NCBI RefSeq assembly: GCF_002812125.1
Contig: NZ_NPDQ01000010.1
Location: forward strand, 25,824 to 89,823
Length of the DNA: 64,000 bases
From: Leptospira brenneri
Lineage (GTDB): Bacteria > Spirochaetota > Leptospiria > Leptospirales > Leptospiraceae
Direction of reading: 5' to 3'
A program made the translations under genes and the position numbers. Position 1 is the first letter of the stretch. Every line of letters begins with the position of its first letter. Shown here one piece after another: positions 46,326 through 55,717 of the stretch. The notes below the pieces were generated by a model that saw nothing but the letters and a program-made list of their open reading frames with translations, searched no databases and was not told the DNA's origin.

Positions 46326-46889
46326 ATGAAAAGTTCTCTTTTTGCCACCAGTATAATCATTCTTTCCCTTTGTCAATGTTCGAGTTCCGAAGAACGAATC
46401 ATACAGAACAAACAAGCCTTATTTGATAACTGTATGGATACCTTTCAGGATGAGTCAAAGTGTAATCAATTACTCTCAAAATCTGAAAACGATCTAAAGA
46501 CAGATGAAGATAAGAAAAAAGCTCAACGTGAAGCATTAACTGAAGAAGGTTATAATGGTTTAAAAATCAGAGAGGTAATGCTACAGAAACTCTACAAACA
46601 AACTAGAATCTTTGTAAAAGAGTATTTAGGAGAACCTGATCGAATAGCTAATAGCGGTGATGGAGAGGTATTAATCTATACTCGACCTATTTCTGTTTAT
46701 GAACCTGGTGCGGAACCCGATGAAGAGGTTCAGGTTTTTTTCAAACGTAGCAGTGGGATAGTTAGAACAGTCAATGTAATCAAACCAGCGAGTACCCGAT
46801 CACAAGGATTTAGTTGGGGGAAGTGGTTAAAGGATTCAAAAAAGAATCAGAATGAACAAAAAGGCTCTGATAAATTAGAAGAGAAGTAA
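46326..46889 (+). CDS. Lipoprotein of unknown function
   Basis: 187 residues. Signal peptide with lipobox LCQC, then a polar charged protein with two further Cys (NCMDTFQDESKCN) near the start. The central part (YLGEPDRIANSGDGEVLIYTR) may be a beta segment resembling SmpA/OmlA-like small lipoproteins; the C-terminus is Lys/Gln rich and probably disordered. Unknown role. Confidence 0.65.
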   Translation: MKSSLFATSIIILSLCQCSSSEERIIQNKQALFDNCMDTFQDESKCNQLLSKSENDLKTDEDKKKAQREALTEEGYNGLKIREVMLQKLYKQTRIFVKEYLGEPDRIANSGDGEVLIYTRPISVYEPGAEPDEEVQVFFKRSSGIVRTVNVIKPASTRSQGFSWGKWLKDSKKNQNEQKGSDKLEEK

Positions 46890-46891
46890 GA

Positions 46892-46924
46892 AGAAAAAAA
46901 ATAGAGTGGGAAAACCCACTCTAT
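46892..46924 (-). terminator. Terminator of the small lipoprotein gene on the minus strand
   Basis: ATAGAGTGGG (46901-46910) and CCCACTCTAT (46915-46924) form a perfect 10 bp stem with a 4-base loop. On the minus strand a T8 run follows, so it terminates the 46952-47413 transcript and perhaps slows the convergent one. Confidence 0.8.
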
Positions 46925-46951
46925 CATATCTAAGTAAACTTCAACAAAAAC

Positions 46952-47413
46952 TTAGTAGTAAGTTGGTGCTGAGAAAACTACTTTTGAAGAAGCATCAGCT
47001 GTTGAAGTGAAAGTCAAAGCATCTTTAAAAGCATCAACTGCAGCGGATGCAGATGCATACTTGTTTTCTGCAATGTTACATTTCAACGTAGTGTATTGTT
47101 TTGATACAGCAGTCTTGATTGTACTGTAATCTGCTCCAATTGCTTGGTTATCAGCAATCGTAACTAGCGAACAGTTTGCTCCCGCGTCCACTTGTGTTTT
47201 AGACCCAATGCAAGAGTTGATCAAAGCAACTGAAGCAACACAGTCTGCCTGTGCACCAACTGGTGCATGAGGGTTAGTCACAAGATAAGTAAGAAGAGTA
47301 GTATCTTCATTCTTTTTTGTTGAAGACTCTGCACAACCTACAAATGACATTGCAGTCAAAGCAACCATGATTGCTAGGGAGACGAATCCGGGTTTTAATT
47401 TGTTGGATTTCAT
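46952..47413 (-). CDS. Small lipoprotein of unknown function
   Basis: 153 residues. Signal peptide with lipobox FVGC. The mature part is small, Ala/Ser/Thr rich with Cys residues in QADCVA, NSCIGSK, ANCSLV and LKCNIA that probably form disulfides. No recognised family. GGAG precedes ATG 47413 and it is 21 bases downstream of the porin stop, so the two may be co-transcribed. Confidence 0.65.
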   Translation of the reverse strand: MKSNKLKPGFVSLAIMVALTAMSFVGCAESSTKKNEDTTLLTYLVTNPHAPVGAQADCVASVALINSCIGSKTQVDAGANCSLVTIADNQAIGADYSTIKTAVSKQYTTLKCNIAENKYASASAAVDAFKDALTFTSTADASSKVVFSAPTYY

Positions 47414-47434
47414 ATTTTATACTTCTCCTTTTCC

Positions 47435-48808
47435 TTAGAATGTTGCAACAATACCTAAAGTCACACCATTTTGGTACGTTTGAGGTTGTCCTCTTTCGTC
47501 GGTGAAAACTTGACCTTTTGCTTGGTCTCTTCTGAGGTCAACTTTAATGATAATGTTGTCTCCGTAGTAGTAAGTCGGTGTAATTGTGAAAGTTTCAGCA
47601 CTTCCTAAGTAGTATTTGGTTGTGTTGTAACCAAGGCTACCCATGTATTGAAGATCATATCTTCCGGCTGTGTTATTGCTAACTCCGAGTGGACCACCGT
47701 TTCTGGAATCGTCGATTCTTTCGTAACGACCAGCAAGTGCCCACTTGTCAGTAAACTTATATCGGAACCACAAACCGTAAGTTTTGTAAGTTCTTTTTGC
47801 ATTACTGTCATCACGTGTTAAAGATACCTTGTTTCCGTCAACATCAACTTGAGTTGTTGGGTCAGTCAAAGTAGCTGCTGCTCCACTCTTATCACCTTGA
47901 GTATAGTCAAATGATACGAGAGTTTTGTCGTTTGGAGTGAAGTTCACGATTACGTTGTTAATCATCCAATAGTCATTTTGGTAACTAGCACGTCTTGCGT
48001 TGATTGGTGTTCCATAAACTTCGTTCATCCAGTAGTCGCCATTGGATGGTCTTGCGTAAGTAACATCTACACCGTAAAGAGTGTTCCAAGTTACTTTTAG
48101 TTTATCAGAAATAAGGTCATAAGAAACTTGAGTTCCTACTGCCTTGTTTTTGTTAATACCATCTTGGTAAACAGACATGTTTCCGTTATTTACACGGGAA
48201 ATATCGGAACCTGTTCCACCCACACTATTGTATAGATAGAAACCTAAGTTCAACTTATCTGTAACAGCTAAGTTTGCTCTAGCACCAGTGTTGATGAAGG
48301 GGATTGTGTTAAAGAATATGTAACCTATCGTGTATGTTGGGTTATCTTTTGATTCCAAAACTTCATAACCAATGTGAGTGGCCATTTTACCCATATCCAC
48401 AGTCATACCTTTTAACACTGGGAAGTAAAATGAAACATATGCTTGTTGGAGCATGTTCATGTTTACAGTTCCGTTTGTTTGGTTATAAGGTGCTTCTTGA
48501 TATACGTTGTTTTGACCGTTTTGGAAAACAGTTCTAAAACCCCAAGGACTATCTTTGTCCGCAAGTTTTTGCAAGTCAAGTGCCGCCGCTGCTACACCAA
48601 ACTGTTTGTTTTGCGTGTTGAAAGTTCCTGAAGCATCACGTTTCGCGCCTTCCACATTGTTCGCAGTATACATATAGAATACATCTACGTAACCGGAAAT
48701 GTTGATCTTATCGTACCAAGCTTTTTCCTTTGTCTCACCTTGAGCCAAAAGTGAAGTTGAAACGAGAAGGGCAACCGAAGTTGCGAGAAGAGTATATTTA
48801 TTTCTCAT
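47435..48808 (-). CDS. Outer-membrane beta-barrel porin (OmpL/BBP2-like)
   Basis: 457 residues with a signal peptide ending LLAQ|GE. The sequence shows alternating beta-strand pattern and the usual terminal Phe (GVTLGIVATF). NISGYVDVFYMYTANN, GRYERIDDSRNGG and YYYGDNIIIKVDLRRDQAKG are typical of the BBP2-type putative porins. It should form an outer-membrane channel. AGGAGAAAAGGCAA gives a strong ribosome site; the regular codon use suggests high expression. Confidence 0.85.
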   Translation of the reverse strand: MRNKYTLLATSVALLVSTSLLAQGETKEKAWYDKINISGYVDVFYMYTANNVEGAKRDASGTFNTQNKQFGVAAAALDLQKLADKDSPWGFRTVFQNGQNNVYQEAPYNQTNGTVNMNMLQQAYVSFYFPVLKGMTVDMGKMATHIGYEVLESKDNPTYTIGYIFFNTIPFINTGARANLAVTDKLNLGFYLYNSVGGTGSDISRVNNGNMSVYQDGINKNKAVGTQVSYDLISDKLKVTWNTLYGVDVTYARPSNGDYWMNEVYGTPINARRASYQNDYWMINNVIVNFTPNDKTLVSFDYTQGDKSGAAATLTDPTTQVDVDGNKVSLTRDDSNAKRTYKTYGLWFRYKFTDKWALAGRYERIDDSRNGGPLGVSNNTAGRYDLQYMGSLGYNTTKYYLGSAETFTITPTYYYGDNIIIKVDLRRDQAKGQVFTDERGQPQTYQNGVTLGIVATF

Positions 48809-48987
48809 TTGCCTTTTCTCCTATGTGAACTTGTTGTGCAAGTTGTGTACCAGGTTGGCGGTTTATTTTAGAGGCTCTGACAGAAAAAAGAGAAACAGTG
48901 TGTTTAAATGGGGTTTTTTGGAAAAAAAAATAAGTTTTTGATTAATAAAAGAACAAATTGAAACTGAAATTCAATAGATTCTTGAAA

Positions 48988-50274
48988 TTAATTGACCATT
49001 TTGCTTATAAATTGGGCAGAGTGATGCAATAGTCTAGAATATTCATTTTCTTTAGGCGAGTGTAGGACAAGATCTAAAAGTTGGGTTAGGATGGTTCCAT
49101 AGCTGGTTTTGGGTAGGTCTGGGAAAGATTCAGCGAGGTGGTTCCCATTGAGTTTCAGATCGCTTAGGAGAAGCGGGGGATTTTCTTCCCAAATTTCGAC
49201 TAACACGGTAATATTCGATTCAAAAATACTGTTTAGTTTTTGGATGAACTTGGTATCAACAGGAAAACGGGTTTGAAAATGTCGTTTAACGGGAGCTAGG
49301 TATTCTTTTTTTAAAACAGAAAGGTCGATACCGTTTTGTTTTTTATTTTTTTCCCATTTGGATAAAATCTCAAAGAACAGGATACAATCTTTTGTATTTT
49401 GGCCAGAGAATTTTAATGTTCTTAAGATGATTTCTAAATCCTTTGACGTGATTTCACCGAGTAGTGCATAAAATGCAAAAGCCAATTGCAGCCCCGTTAA
49501 TTCTTTTGTTGTCCTATCTAGTTTCTCTAGAATCTCTTTCCTAGGAGAAATTTTAGTGGGTAGGTTTGGTAGAAAAATTTGAAAGATCGATTCTTCGGCA
49601 AGAAGTTCAATCATTCGAGAAGGTTTGAAACCTAAAAGGGATTTTAATACTTCGTCTTGGAAACGCTCTAAGGATATTTTTTTAGTGATGTGTTTTGTTT
49701 CATGAATTGCTTTTTTTGTTTCAGGTTCGATTTCAAAATCTAAAGTACTCGCAAATCTTAATGCCCGGATAGGGCGTAATCCATCTTCAGTGAATCGTTT
49801 GATCGGATTACCAATTGTACGAATGATTTTTTGTTCTATATCCTTTAATCCAAAATGTTCATCTACAAGAAGTCCTGTTTTTAAATCGAATGCTAGTGCA
49901 TTCATCGTAAAATCCCTTCGTTTTAGGTCTTCAGATAATGTTGTTCCAAATTCTACGTGGTCCGGGCGTCTTCCATCTGTATAATCTTTATCTATGCGAT
50001 AAGTAGTAATTTCATAATTGATTTTATCTAAAACAACCGTTACTGTTCCATGTTCGATGCCTGTATCAATAACGGTTCGGAACAATCGTTTGACTTGTTT
50101 GGGTTCCGCGTTGGTTGTTAAATCATATTCTTTGGGAATTTTACCCATAACTAAATCACGGACAGATCCCCCAACAAGATAACACTCAAACCCCGCGTCT
50201 TTCAACGTGGAATCAATTTGAAGTAGATGGGTTAGGTATTTACTAGGAACTAAAGAGGGAATGTCTATTGGCAA
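48988..50274 (-). CDS. cca: tRNA nucleotidyltransferase / poly(A) polymerase family (CCA-adding type)
   Basis: 428 residues. GGSVRD (35-40) and the metal motif, read EYD (49-51) instead of the usual DxD, lie in the nucleotidyltransferase domain; RRDFTMNALAFD, EDGLRPIRALRFA and the C-terminal helical part complete it. The enzyme adds or repairs the 3' CCA of tRNA; some family members polyadenylate RNA. It overlaps the Fur-family gene by 10 bases. Confidence 0.88.
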   Translation of the reverse strand: MPIDIPSLVPSKYLTHLLQIDSTLKDAGFECYLVGGSVRDLVMGKIPKEYDLTTNAEPKQVKRLFRTVIDTGIEHGTVTVVLDKINYEITTYRIDKDYTDGRRPDHVEFGTTLSEDLKRRDFTMNALAFDLKTGLLVDEHFGLKDIEQKIIRTIGNPIKRFTEDGLRPIRALRFASTLDFEIEPETKKAIHETKHITKKISLERFQDEVLKSLLGFKPSRMIELLAEESIFQIFLPNLPTKISPRKEILEKLDRTTKELTGLQLAFAFYALLGEITSKDLEIILRTLKFSGQNTKDCILFFEILSKWEKNKKQNGIDLSVLKKEYLAPVKRHFQTRFPVDTKFIQKLNSIFESNITVLVEIWEENPPLLLSDLKLNGNHLAESFPDLPKTSYGTILTQLLDLVLHSPKENEYSRLLHHSAQFISKMVN

Positions 50275-50687
50275 TTTCTACATTTGCCTCTAAAAACAAT
50301 TTCAACGGATTCTGTAGAAAAACCTTTTAGTTGTTTGGTGGACGGAATTCCATTCCAAGGATCATCAATACATTCAATTTTACCACAGTTATTACAGATG
50401 AGGTGGCCATGAGCCTTTGAAACCGTATGGTTCCCGTCAGACTTTAACTCAAAATAGGTGACCCGATCTGTTGAGTGAAGCGAGTTGAGCATGTTTTTTT
50501 CTTCTAAATCGGATAAGGCTCTGTAAATGGTCACTCGATCCCAAGATTCTTCTTTCGGGAGTTTTTCCATAATTTCCTGGTGGTTGAGTGGTCTTGGCGA
50601 GCCCTGCAGAATTGACAGAACCTGTTCACGGTTTTTTGTTACCTTAAGTCCGATTTTTTTTAGAATTTGAGAAGGATCGCCAGCCAT
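50265..50687 (-). CDS. Fur-family transcriptional regulator
   Basis: 140 residues. N-terminal winged helix (GLKVTKNREQVLSILQ, WDRVTIYRALSDLEEK) and the C-terminal dimer domain with two zinc pairs, CNNCGKIEC and CRNC, plus His residues in SKAHGHLIC. It could be Fur, Zur or PerR; the metal cannot be told from sequence. It is in an operon with a lipoprotein and rnhA-like genes upstream and cca downstream. Confidence 0.88.
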   Translation of the reverse strand: MAGDPSQILKKIGLKVTKNREQVLSILQGSPRPLNHQEIMEKLPKEESWDRVTIYRALSDLEEKNMLNSLHSTDRVTYFELKSDGNHTVSKAHGHLICNNCGKIECIDDPWNGIPSTKQLKGFSTESVEIVFRGKCRNCQ

Positions 50688-50718
50688 GATTTGTTATCCT
50701 GCGGTAGGCGAAGATTGT

Positions 50719-51078
50719 CTATTCTAAAATCACGTTGGATTTCCAGATTTCCCAATACCGAATCCCCATTCGAGTATGAACCTGTAGGAATTCTTCAACT
50801 TCTTGCCCTTTCTTCTTTTCCACAATCACGGGAGCAATTCCCAGATCTAACCTACGATTGAGAATGGTATCAATTTCTTCTTTGGCCAATGCCGTGACTC
50901 GTTGACAGTCTTCTTCTCTTTCTTTCAATTGGGTTTTGTTTTTTTCACAGAACGTTGCTGATTGGAAAGAAGATCCAGATTCTAATAAATCATCAAGCTC
51001 ACGAGCCGCTGACTTTTTACAGTTTGATACGAAACTGACCAAAACTAAAAAAGAAAGTAGGGCTAAGATAACTTTCAA
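50719..51078 (-). CDS. Small lipoprotein of unknown function
   Basis: 119 residues. Lipobox FVSNC after a short signal peptide. The mature part is helical with two Cys (TFCEKNK, EDCQRV). No known family. Its start lies two bases after the stop of the RNase HI-like gene, so it is in the same operon. Function unknown. Confidence 0.65.
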   Translation of the reverse strand: MKVILALLSFLVLVSFVSNCKKSAARELDDLLESGSSFQSATFCEKNKTQLKEREEDCQRVTALAKEEIDTILNRRLDLGIAPVIVEKKKGQEVEEFLQVHTRMGIRYWEIWKSNVILE

Positions 51079-51080
51079 AA

Positions 51081-51494
51081 TTAGCCCTTTGCATCTTGAG
51101 CTAAATTTGCGAGTTGGTCAGCTCTAGAGTTTTGTTCACGTGGGATATATTGGATTTCAAAATTTTGAAAGGAGGTTTTGAGTGATTCACATTTATTTTT
51201 AAAAACAAGGAGATCTTTGTTTTTAACTTTGTATTCACCTTTCATCTGTTTGACGACAAGTTCGGAGTCCAATCGAAATCTAATTTTTTGCAAATTTTGT
51301 TTGATAGCTTCTTCCATTCCTCGATATAAAGCTTGCCATTCCGCTACATTGTTGGTAGCATTTCCAATTTTTTCAGATAGAAAGAAGAATTCGATTCCAT
51401 CATTGTTTTGGAAGGAAACACCAATGGCAGCGGGACCAGGATTTCCTCGGGAACTACCATCACAATAAATGAAAGTTGTATCTTTAGTGGACAT
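51081..51494 (-). CDS. RNase HI-like protein
   Basis: 137 residues. The four acidic catalytic residues are visible: Asp in YCDGSSRGNPG, Glu in NNVAEWQAL, Asp in RFRLDSELVV and Asp in NSRADQLANLA. It should cut RNA in RNA:DNA hybrids. The length is short but complete. It is the first gene of the minus-strand operon with the lipoprotein, Fur-family gene and cca. Confidence 0.9.
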   Translation of the reverse strand: MSTKDTTFIYCDGSSRGNPGPAAIGVSFQNNDGIEFFFLSEKIGNATNNVAEWQALYRGMEEAIKQNLQKIRFRLDSELVVKQMKGEYKVKNKDLLVFKNKCESLKTSFQNFEIQYIPREQNSRADQLANLAQDAKG

Positions 51495-51615
51495 AGCCGA
51501 CAGTCTTTTCTATGATCTTTCCTTCACCAATCAAAAACATGAACTGCATTTAAAAAAAACATTTGGATTTTGAATTATGAAGGACTTTTTTTACGTGTCG
51601 TGGTAGATGGAGCGT

Positions 51616-51661
51616 ATTGGGTGGCGGGTGGATTACCCCACCCAGTCTAGATAGGGCGGGG
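51616..51661 (-). repeat. Dispersed intergenic hairpin repeat, copy C
   Basis: Inverted relative to copies A and B: the minus-strand order is CCCCGCCC, GGGTGGGG, then ACCCGCCACCCAAT. It sits between the divergent RNase HI-like and RlmK-like genes. G-T wobble keeps the stem pairing in RNA. Confidence 0.7.
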
Positions 51662-51703
51662 ATATCTACCTAAAAACCCCTCCCCACCTAAAAAGGAAAT
51701 TTC

Positions 51704-52693
51704 ATGACCGAACGGGGATTTGGTGCCCTAACCATGTTTGAAAATCGCCTCCGCAAATTAAAGAAGGAACGCGAAAAATGGGCCAAACGCGAATCGATAA
51801 CATCTTACCGAATTTATTCGGAAGACATCCCACAAATTCCATTCATCTTGGATCGTTACCCCAATGGTTTGGTTTTGTATGATAAAAGTTCTGTACGTTT
51901 TCAATTAGAAGAAGGTCACGATGAAAGATTTGATCGAATCGCGGGCATCGTTAGAGATGTTTTCCAAATCCCAGACGAACAACTATTTTTAAAACATCGT
52001 AAAAAACAAAAAGGAGCAGAGCAATACGATAAGTTCGCAATTGAAGGGAACTTTGAGTGGGTAAAAGAATCCAATTTGGATTTTCGAATCAATCTTTCTG
52101 ATTATTTAGATACGGGACTATTTCTAGATCATCGAATTACAAGAGATTGGATTCGAAAGGCCGCTAAAGGAAAATCTGTTTTAAATTTATTCTCTTACAC
52201 GGGAGCGTTTTCCGTTTATGCAGCGTCAGGTGGTGCCTCAAAAACAAAAAGTGTCGATCTTTCGAAAACCTATTGTGATTGGGCCTCTAAAAATTTGGAA
52301 CAGAATGGTTTTAAAAGGACCAATCATCAAATTGTTAATGCTGACATTTTACAATGGGTTGAAGAAGAAACAAAAAATCTGAGTAGGGAGCGTTATGATT
52401 TAATTTTCCTGGATCCACCTACATTTTCCAATAGTAAAAAAATGTTTGAGGAATGGGATGTTCAAACCAAACACCGAAATCTACTTTTACTGTTATTAAC
52501 AAAGTTTTTAACTGATAACGGAGAGATTTGGTTCTCAACGAATTTCAGAAAGTTCAAAATGGAGATTGCAGATGAGGAGTGGAACCAAAGAGGTTATCAG
52601 TGTATAAATAAAACAAAAGAATCCATTCCGGCTGACTTTCGTGATGAAAAAATCCATCAGTTATTTTTGATCCAACCAGAACCTACTTCCTAA
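51704..52693 (+). CDS. Class I SAM-dependent RNA methyltransferase, RlmK/RlmI-like
   Basis: 329 residues. The Rossmann methyltransferase signature is LNLFSYTGAFSVYAA, the catalytic DPPTFSNSKKM and the DWASKNLEQNG helix follow; the N-terminal part resembles the RNA-binding part of RlmL-type enzymes. It probably modifies 23S rRNA; the exact base is not readable. AAGGAAATTTC lies upstream of ATG 51704. The end lies 3 bases from the convergent motA stop. Confidence 0.85.
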   Translation: MTERGFGALTMFENRLRKLKKEREKWAKRESITSYRIYSEDIPQIPFILDRYPNGLVLYDKSSVRFQLEEGHDERFDRIAGIVRDVFQIPDEQLFLKHRKKQKGAEQYDKFAIEGNFEWVKESNLDFRINLSDYLDTGLFLDHRITRDWIRKAAKGKSVLNLFSYTGAFSVYAASGGASKTKSVDLSKTYCDWASKNLEQNGFKRTNHQIVNADILQWVEEETKNLSRERYDLIFLDPPTFSNSKKMFEEWDVQTKHRNLLLLLLTKFLTDNGEIWFSTNFRKFKMEIADEEWNQRGYQCINKTKESIPADFRDEKIHQLFLIQPEPTS

Positions 52694-52696
52694 TTG

Positions 52697-53437
52697 TTAG
52701 TATTTAACAAAGGGATCAATTCGTTCTGCAAGAATTCTTCTATTTTCACCGGATTGTAGAGACAAAATTCCTCTCATGATTGCTTGCCTTTCGTTACTGT
52801 CTTGTTTGGCGATCGTTTTGAGTTGGTTGGAAATTGGAAGTAGGATTAAGTTCGCAAAAGAAATTCCGTAGAATGTTGCAATAAAGGCTGTTGCAATGCC
52901 TTGTCCAAGAACTTTGGTCCCTCCATCTAAATTTTCCAAAACCGTAACAAGGCCTAGTACAGTTCCAATGATACCTACGGTGGGCGAAAATCCAGCAGCG
53001 GTTTCAAATACCTTCGCGGATTTTAAATCATTCTTTTCTTCTTCTTCATGGGCTTCCCATAAAATTTCTTCAATGGTCCTGGGATCTGATCCGTCAACAA
53101 TCAACTGAATTCCTTTTTGTAAAAAGGGGTTGTCCAATTTTTTTGCTTCATCTTCTAAAGATAGAAGCCCATCTTTTCTTGCTTTCTCCCAAAATCGGAA
53201 GAAAATCAGTTTTAAATCTTTTTCTTTTTTTCTAGAAAGAACAAACTTTGTATCTCTTACCGCTTTCGTGACCTGAGATATAGAGTAGGATGCGAATGTT
53301 GCACCTAATGTTCCGCCTACGATCAGTAACATGGCGGGTAAGTGAAAGAACGAACGTAAAGACGCACCTTCTATTAAAATGGCAACAAATACCGATAAAA
53401 CGGCTGCGAGGATTCCTAGTAATGTTGAATGGATCAT
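52697..53437 (-). CDS. motA: Flagellar stator protein MotA/PomA-like
   Basis: 246 residues, four membrane helices. GFSPTVGIIGTVLGLVTVLE and GIATAFIATFYGISFANLILLPI are the pore helices with conserved Pro, and ARKDGLLSLEDEA carries the Arg/Glu pair that contacts FliG. The size is closer to PomA or MotP than E. coli MotA. It normally pairs with MotB, but none is adjacent. It is coupled (ATGA) to the upstream membrane protein with a TPR-like tail. Confidence 0.88.
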   Translation of the reverse strand: MIHSTLLGILAAVLSVFVAILIEGASLRSFFHLPAMLLIVGGTLGATFASYSISQVTKAVRDTKFVLSRKKEKDLKLIFFRFWEKARKDGLLSLEDEAKKLDNPFLQKGIQLIVDGSDPRTIEEILWEAHEEEEKNDLKSAKVFETAAGFSPTVGIIGTVLGLVTVLENLDGGTKVLGQGIATAFIATFYGISFANLILLPISNQLKTIAKQDSNERQAIMRGILSLQSGENRRILAERIDPFVKY

Positions 53438-55617
53438 TGGATTCTTGCCTCTCTTGCATCAGGTCGAACACTCAACCTTCGCAGTGAATCTTTTTTTTCT
53501 ATAACTTCGTTTTTAAGTCTTTCCCAAATCACTGAGTCTGGATGTTCTCTCATTCTTGCTCCGATAATCGGCTCTACTTCTTTCCAATTTTCTTGATTGA
53601 TGAATAGCCGAACGCGTGCTAACTCTAATTCGTTTGCTTGGTCAGTTTGGTTATTGGTTCGATAAAATCGTTCTAATGAGCTCATCGTACGGAGTGCGTT
53701 ATTCCAATCCCCCAAAGATTCAAACATGGGAATCAGGGAATTCCACGCAAACTCTTGAAATTCGGAATCAGAGGTTAAGTCTTCTAAAATGGGAATGTAT
53801 TCTGCTTCCGGAGTGGTGAATTTTAAACTATTAAATGCAATTCTTAACAAATCAGGTTTGGGTGGTTCGAACTTTCGAGCGATCGCAATTGCATCTAACG
53901 CCAGTTTATTTTGTCCTAGATCGTGGTAAAATCTTGAATATTCTGCAAAGGATTCGTAATAAAGATGTTTGATCTCCAGTGCATCCTTTCGTAAATCTCC
54001 AGAAGAATATTTTAATACTGAATCTAATACAGCTACAACTTCCAAGGTTGTGGCATTGTCTAGTTTTTCGCCAAAGTATTTGAGTTTCCAATCTGTGGGA
54101 AGTGAATTGGCAAATCCGATTTTTGATTCTAAATAACTAGGATAATAAATATCAAAATTCCAATAAGATTTTCTACTTAAGAGTGACAATGCATTGATAT
54201 GATGAAATTGATTAGTTTTGTTTCTCGTTGTTAGAATTAAGAATGGATGTTGTTCTTGGCTTAGTCTTTCAATATAAGAAATGATTTGTGATTGATTTGA
54301 ACTCAGGCCGAGTACAACTGTTTTCCCTTTGATTTCTGATCGTTTAGGAAGGAATGGATTGGACTTAAAAGGTAAAACAGATTTATAAAAAATATAATCA
54401 TCTGTATTAAATGCAATATTTGTGACTGCAAATGGAATTGGGTCGAAAATTTCTTTTTTAGAAAAAGGGGTGCTGGTTCGTATTGTAGGTGGTGAAAAGA
54501 AAAGTAAAACAGTGATCGTTGCTGCAACCAACATCAAAATCCTTGGTAGCCGCACAATGTGTTTTTGCATTAAATAAGGATAAACCAAGACTGGAACAAA
54601 TAACAACGCTGAGACGGTGCGAATTCCCATTGGTAAATTCCAGAAGTATAACAAAAAAGAAAGCCCAAGGTAAATACTTGTTTCTAATCCAACTAATAAA
54701 TATTCTTTATATGCTGTTTTGTTTGGCTTAAAAAATCCAACAATGGACCCAGTGATAATACAAAGTGCAATGAAAAAGGAACTCCAATAGGTTTGGTAGA
54801 TAAAAAAGAAAAAAGCAAATAGAAGGGCGACCCTCCCAATGAGAAAAACAGCTTTCGTTTCTTTTTTTAAACCCCCAAGTAAAGATAACACTCTACCAAA
54901 GATTACTGAAAATGAAACAGAAAGGATCAGAGGAATTTTTGGTCCCGGTTGGAAGTATAAGTGCAAAATACAATATGAGATCAGTAGAGATAATGCTGAC
55001 CTATAGAATGGAGCAAATAGCGGGTGTTTGCCGATTTTGGAACGAATTTTATAGAACTTACTTGAATAAGGGGTTCTTTGTATTAATGTATTGATTAAAT
55101 ATAGAGATAACAATATATAAAGGATCGCTAACAAAACTTTCATAGAATAGTTTTGGTTGGGTTCAAATAAAGAATAAAAGGTAAATGCAGTCACCCCGAG
55201 GGCAAAACTTAAGAACCTAAAATCACGTAAAGATCCCGCGTAAATACCCAAACAGAATGCTGACAAAATCCCGCTTAACAAAACTAATTCGAAGGAAAAA
55301 ATGTAATCGATCAGAAACTCAGCAGAATTGGCCCTTAAAAACCAAAAAACTTGGATGATTGCAGTACCAAGAAGGACAACTGTTAAACTTACGGGTAACG
55401 TCTGTTTGTATTTCCTGTAAATGAATCCAATTGAAAAAGAAATAACAAGAAGAATCTGTAATACGGGATAAGCTGTGTCTGTACGATCGATCAGAGCCAG
55501 TTCGGAGCCGGCTACATAAAAGAAAAGAGAAAGCACATAACCAATGGATAGGCTAAGACTAAACTCAAGTGAGGGGAATAAACCGGTTTCCCAGAAACGT
55601 TTCCATTGAGAATCCAT
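53434..55617 (-). CDS. Polytopic membrane protein with TPR-like C-terminal domain
   Basis: 727 residues from ATG 55617; a TTG start at 55707 overlaps the divergent glycosyltransferase start and is doubtful. Residues 10-400 contain about twelve membrane helices; residues 410-500 form a small soluble region; residues 520-720 are helical repeats of TPR type (SRFYHDLGQNKLALDAIAIA, LGDWNNALRTMSSLERF). The stop overlaps the motA start. It may be a scaffold for motor or envelope assembly, but the function is unknown. Confidence 0.7.
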   Translation of the reverse strand: MDSQWKRFWETGLFPSLEFSLSLSIGYVLSLFFYVAGSELALIDRTDTAYPVLQILLVISFSIGFIYRKYKQTLPVSLTVVLLGTAIIQVFWFLRANSAEFLIDYIFSFELVLLSGILSAFCLGIYAGSLRDFRFLSFALGVTAFTFYSLFEPNQNYSMKVLLAILYILLSLYLINTLIQRTPYSSKFYKIRSKIGKHPLFAPFYRSALSLLISYCILHLYFQPGPKIPLILSVSFSVIFGRVLSLLGGLKKETKAVFLIGRVALLFAFFFFIYQTYWSSFFIALCIITGSIVGFFKPNKTAYKEYLLVGLETSIYLGLSFLLYFWNLPMGIRTVSALLFVPVLVYPYLMQKHIVRLPRILMLVAATITVLLFFSPPTIRTSTPFSKKEIFDPIPFAVTNIAFNTDDYIFYKSVLPFKSNPFLPKRSEIKGKTVVLGLSSNQSQIISYIERLSQEQHPFLILTTRNKTNQFHHINALSLLSRKSYWNFDIYYPSYLESKIGFANSLPTDWKLKYFGEKLDNATTLEVVAVLDSVLKYSSGDLRKDALEIKHLYYESFAEYSRFYHDLGQNKLALDAIAIARKFEPPKPDLLRIAFNSLKFTTPEAEYIPILEDLTSDSEFQEFAWNSLIPMFESLGDWNNALRTMSSLERFYRTNNQTDQANELELARVRLFINQENWKEVEPIIGARMREHPDSVIWERLKNEVIEKKDSLRRLSVRPDAREARIQ

Positions 55618-55717
55618 AGAATTTGCAACCAAAGATGTGAGATAGGCCTCATTCGCAAACCAAAGAAATTCTAATTTTATTTGGCGGTGCACAAAATGTT
55701 TGACCAAAACGCCCTAT

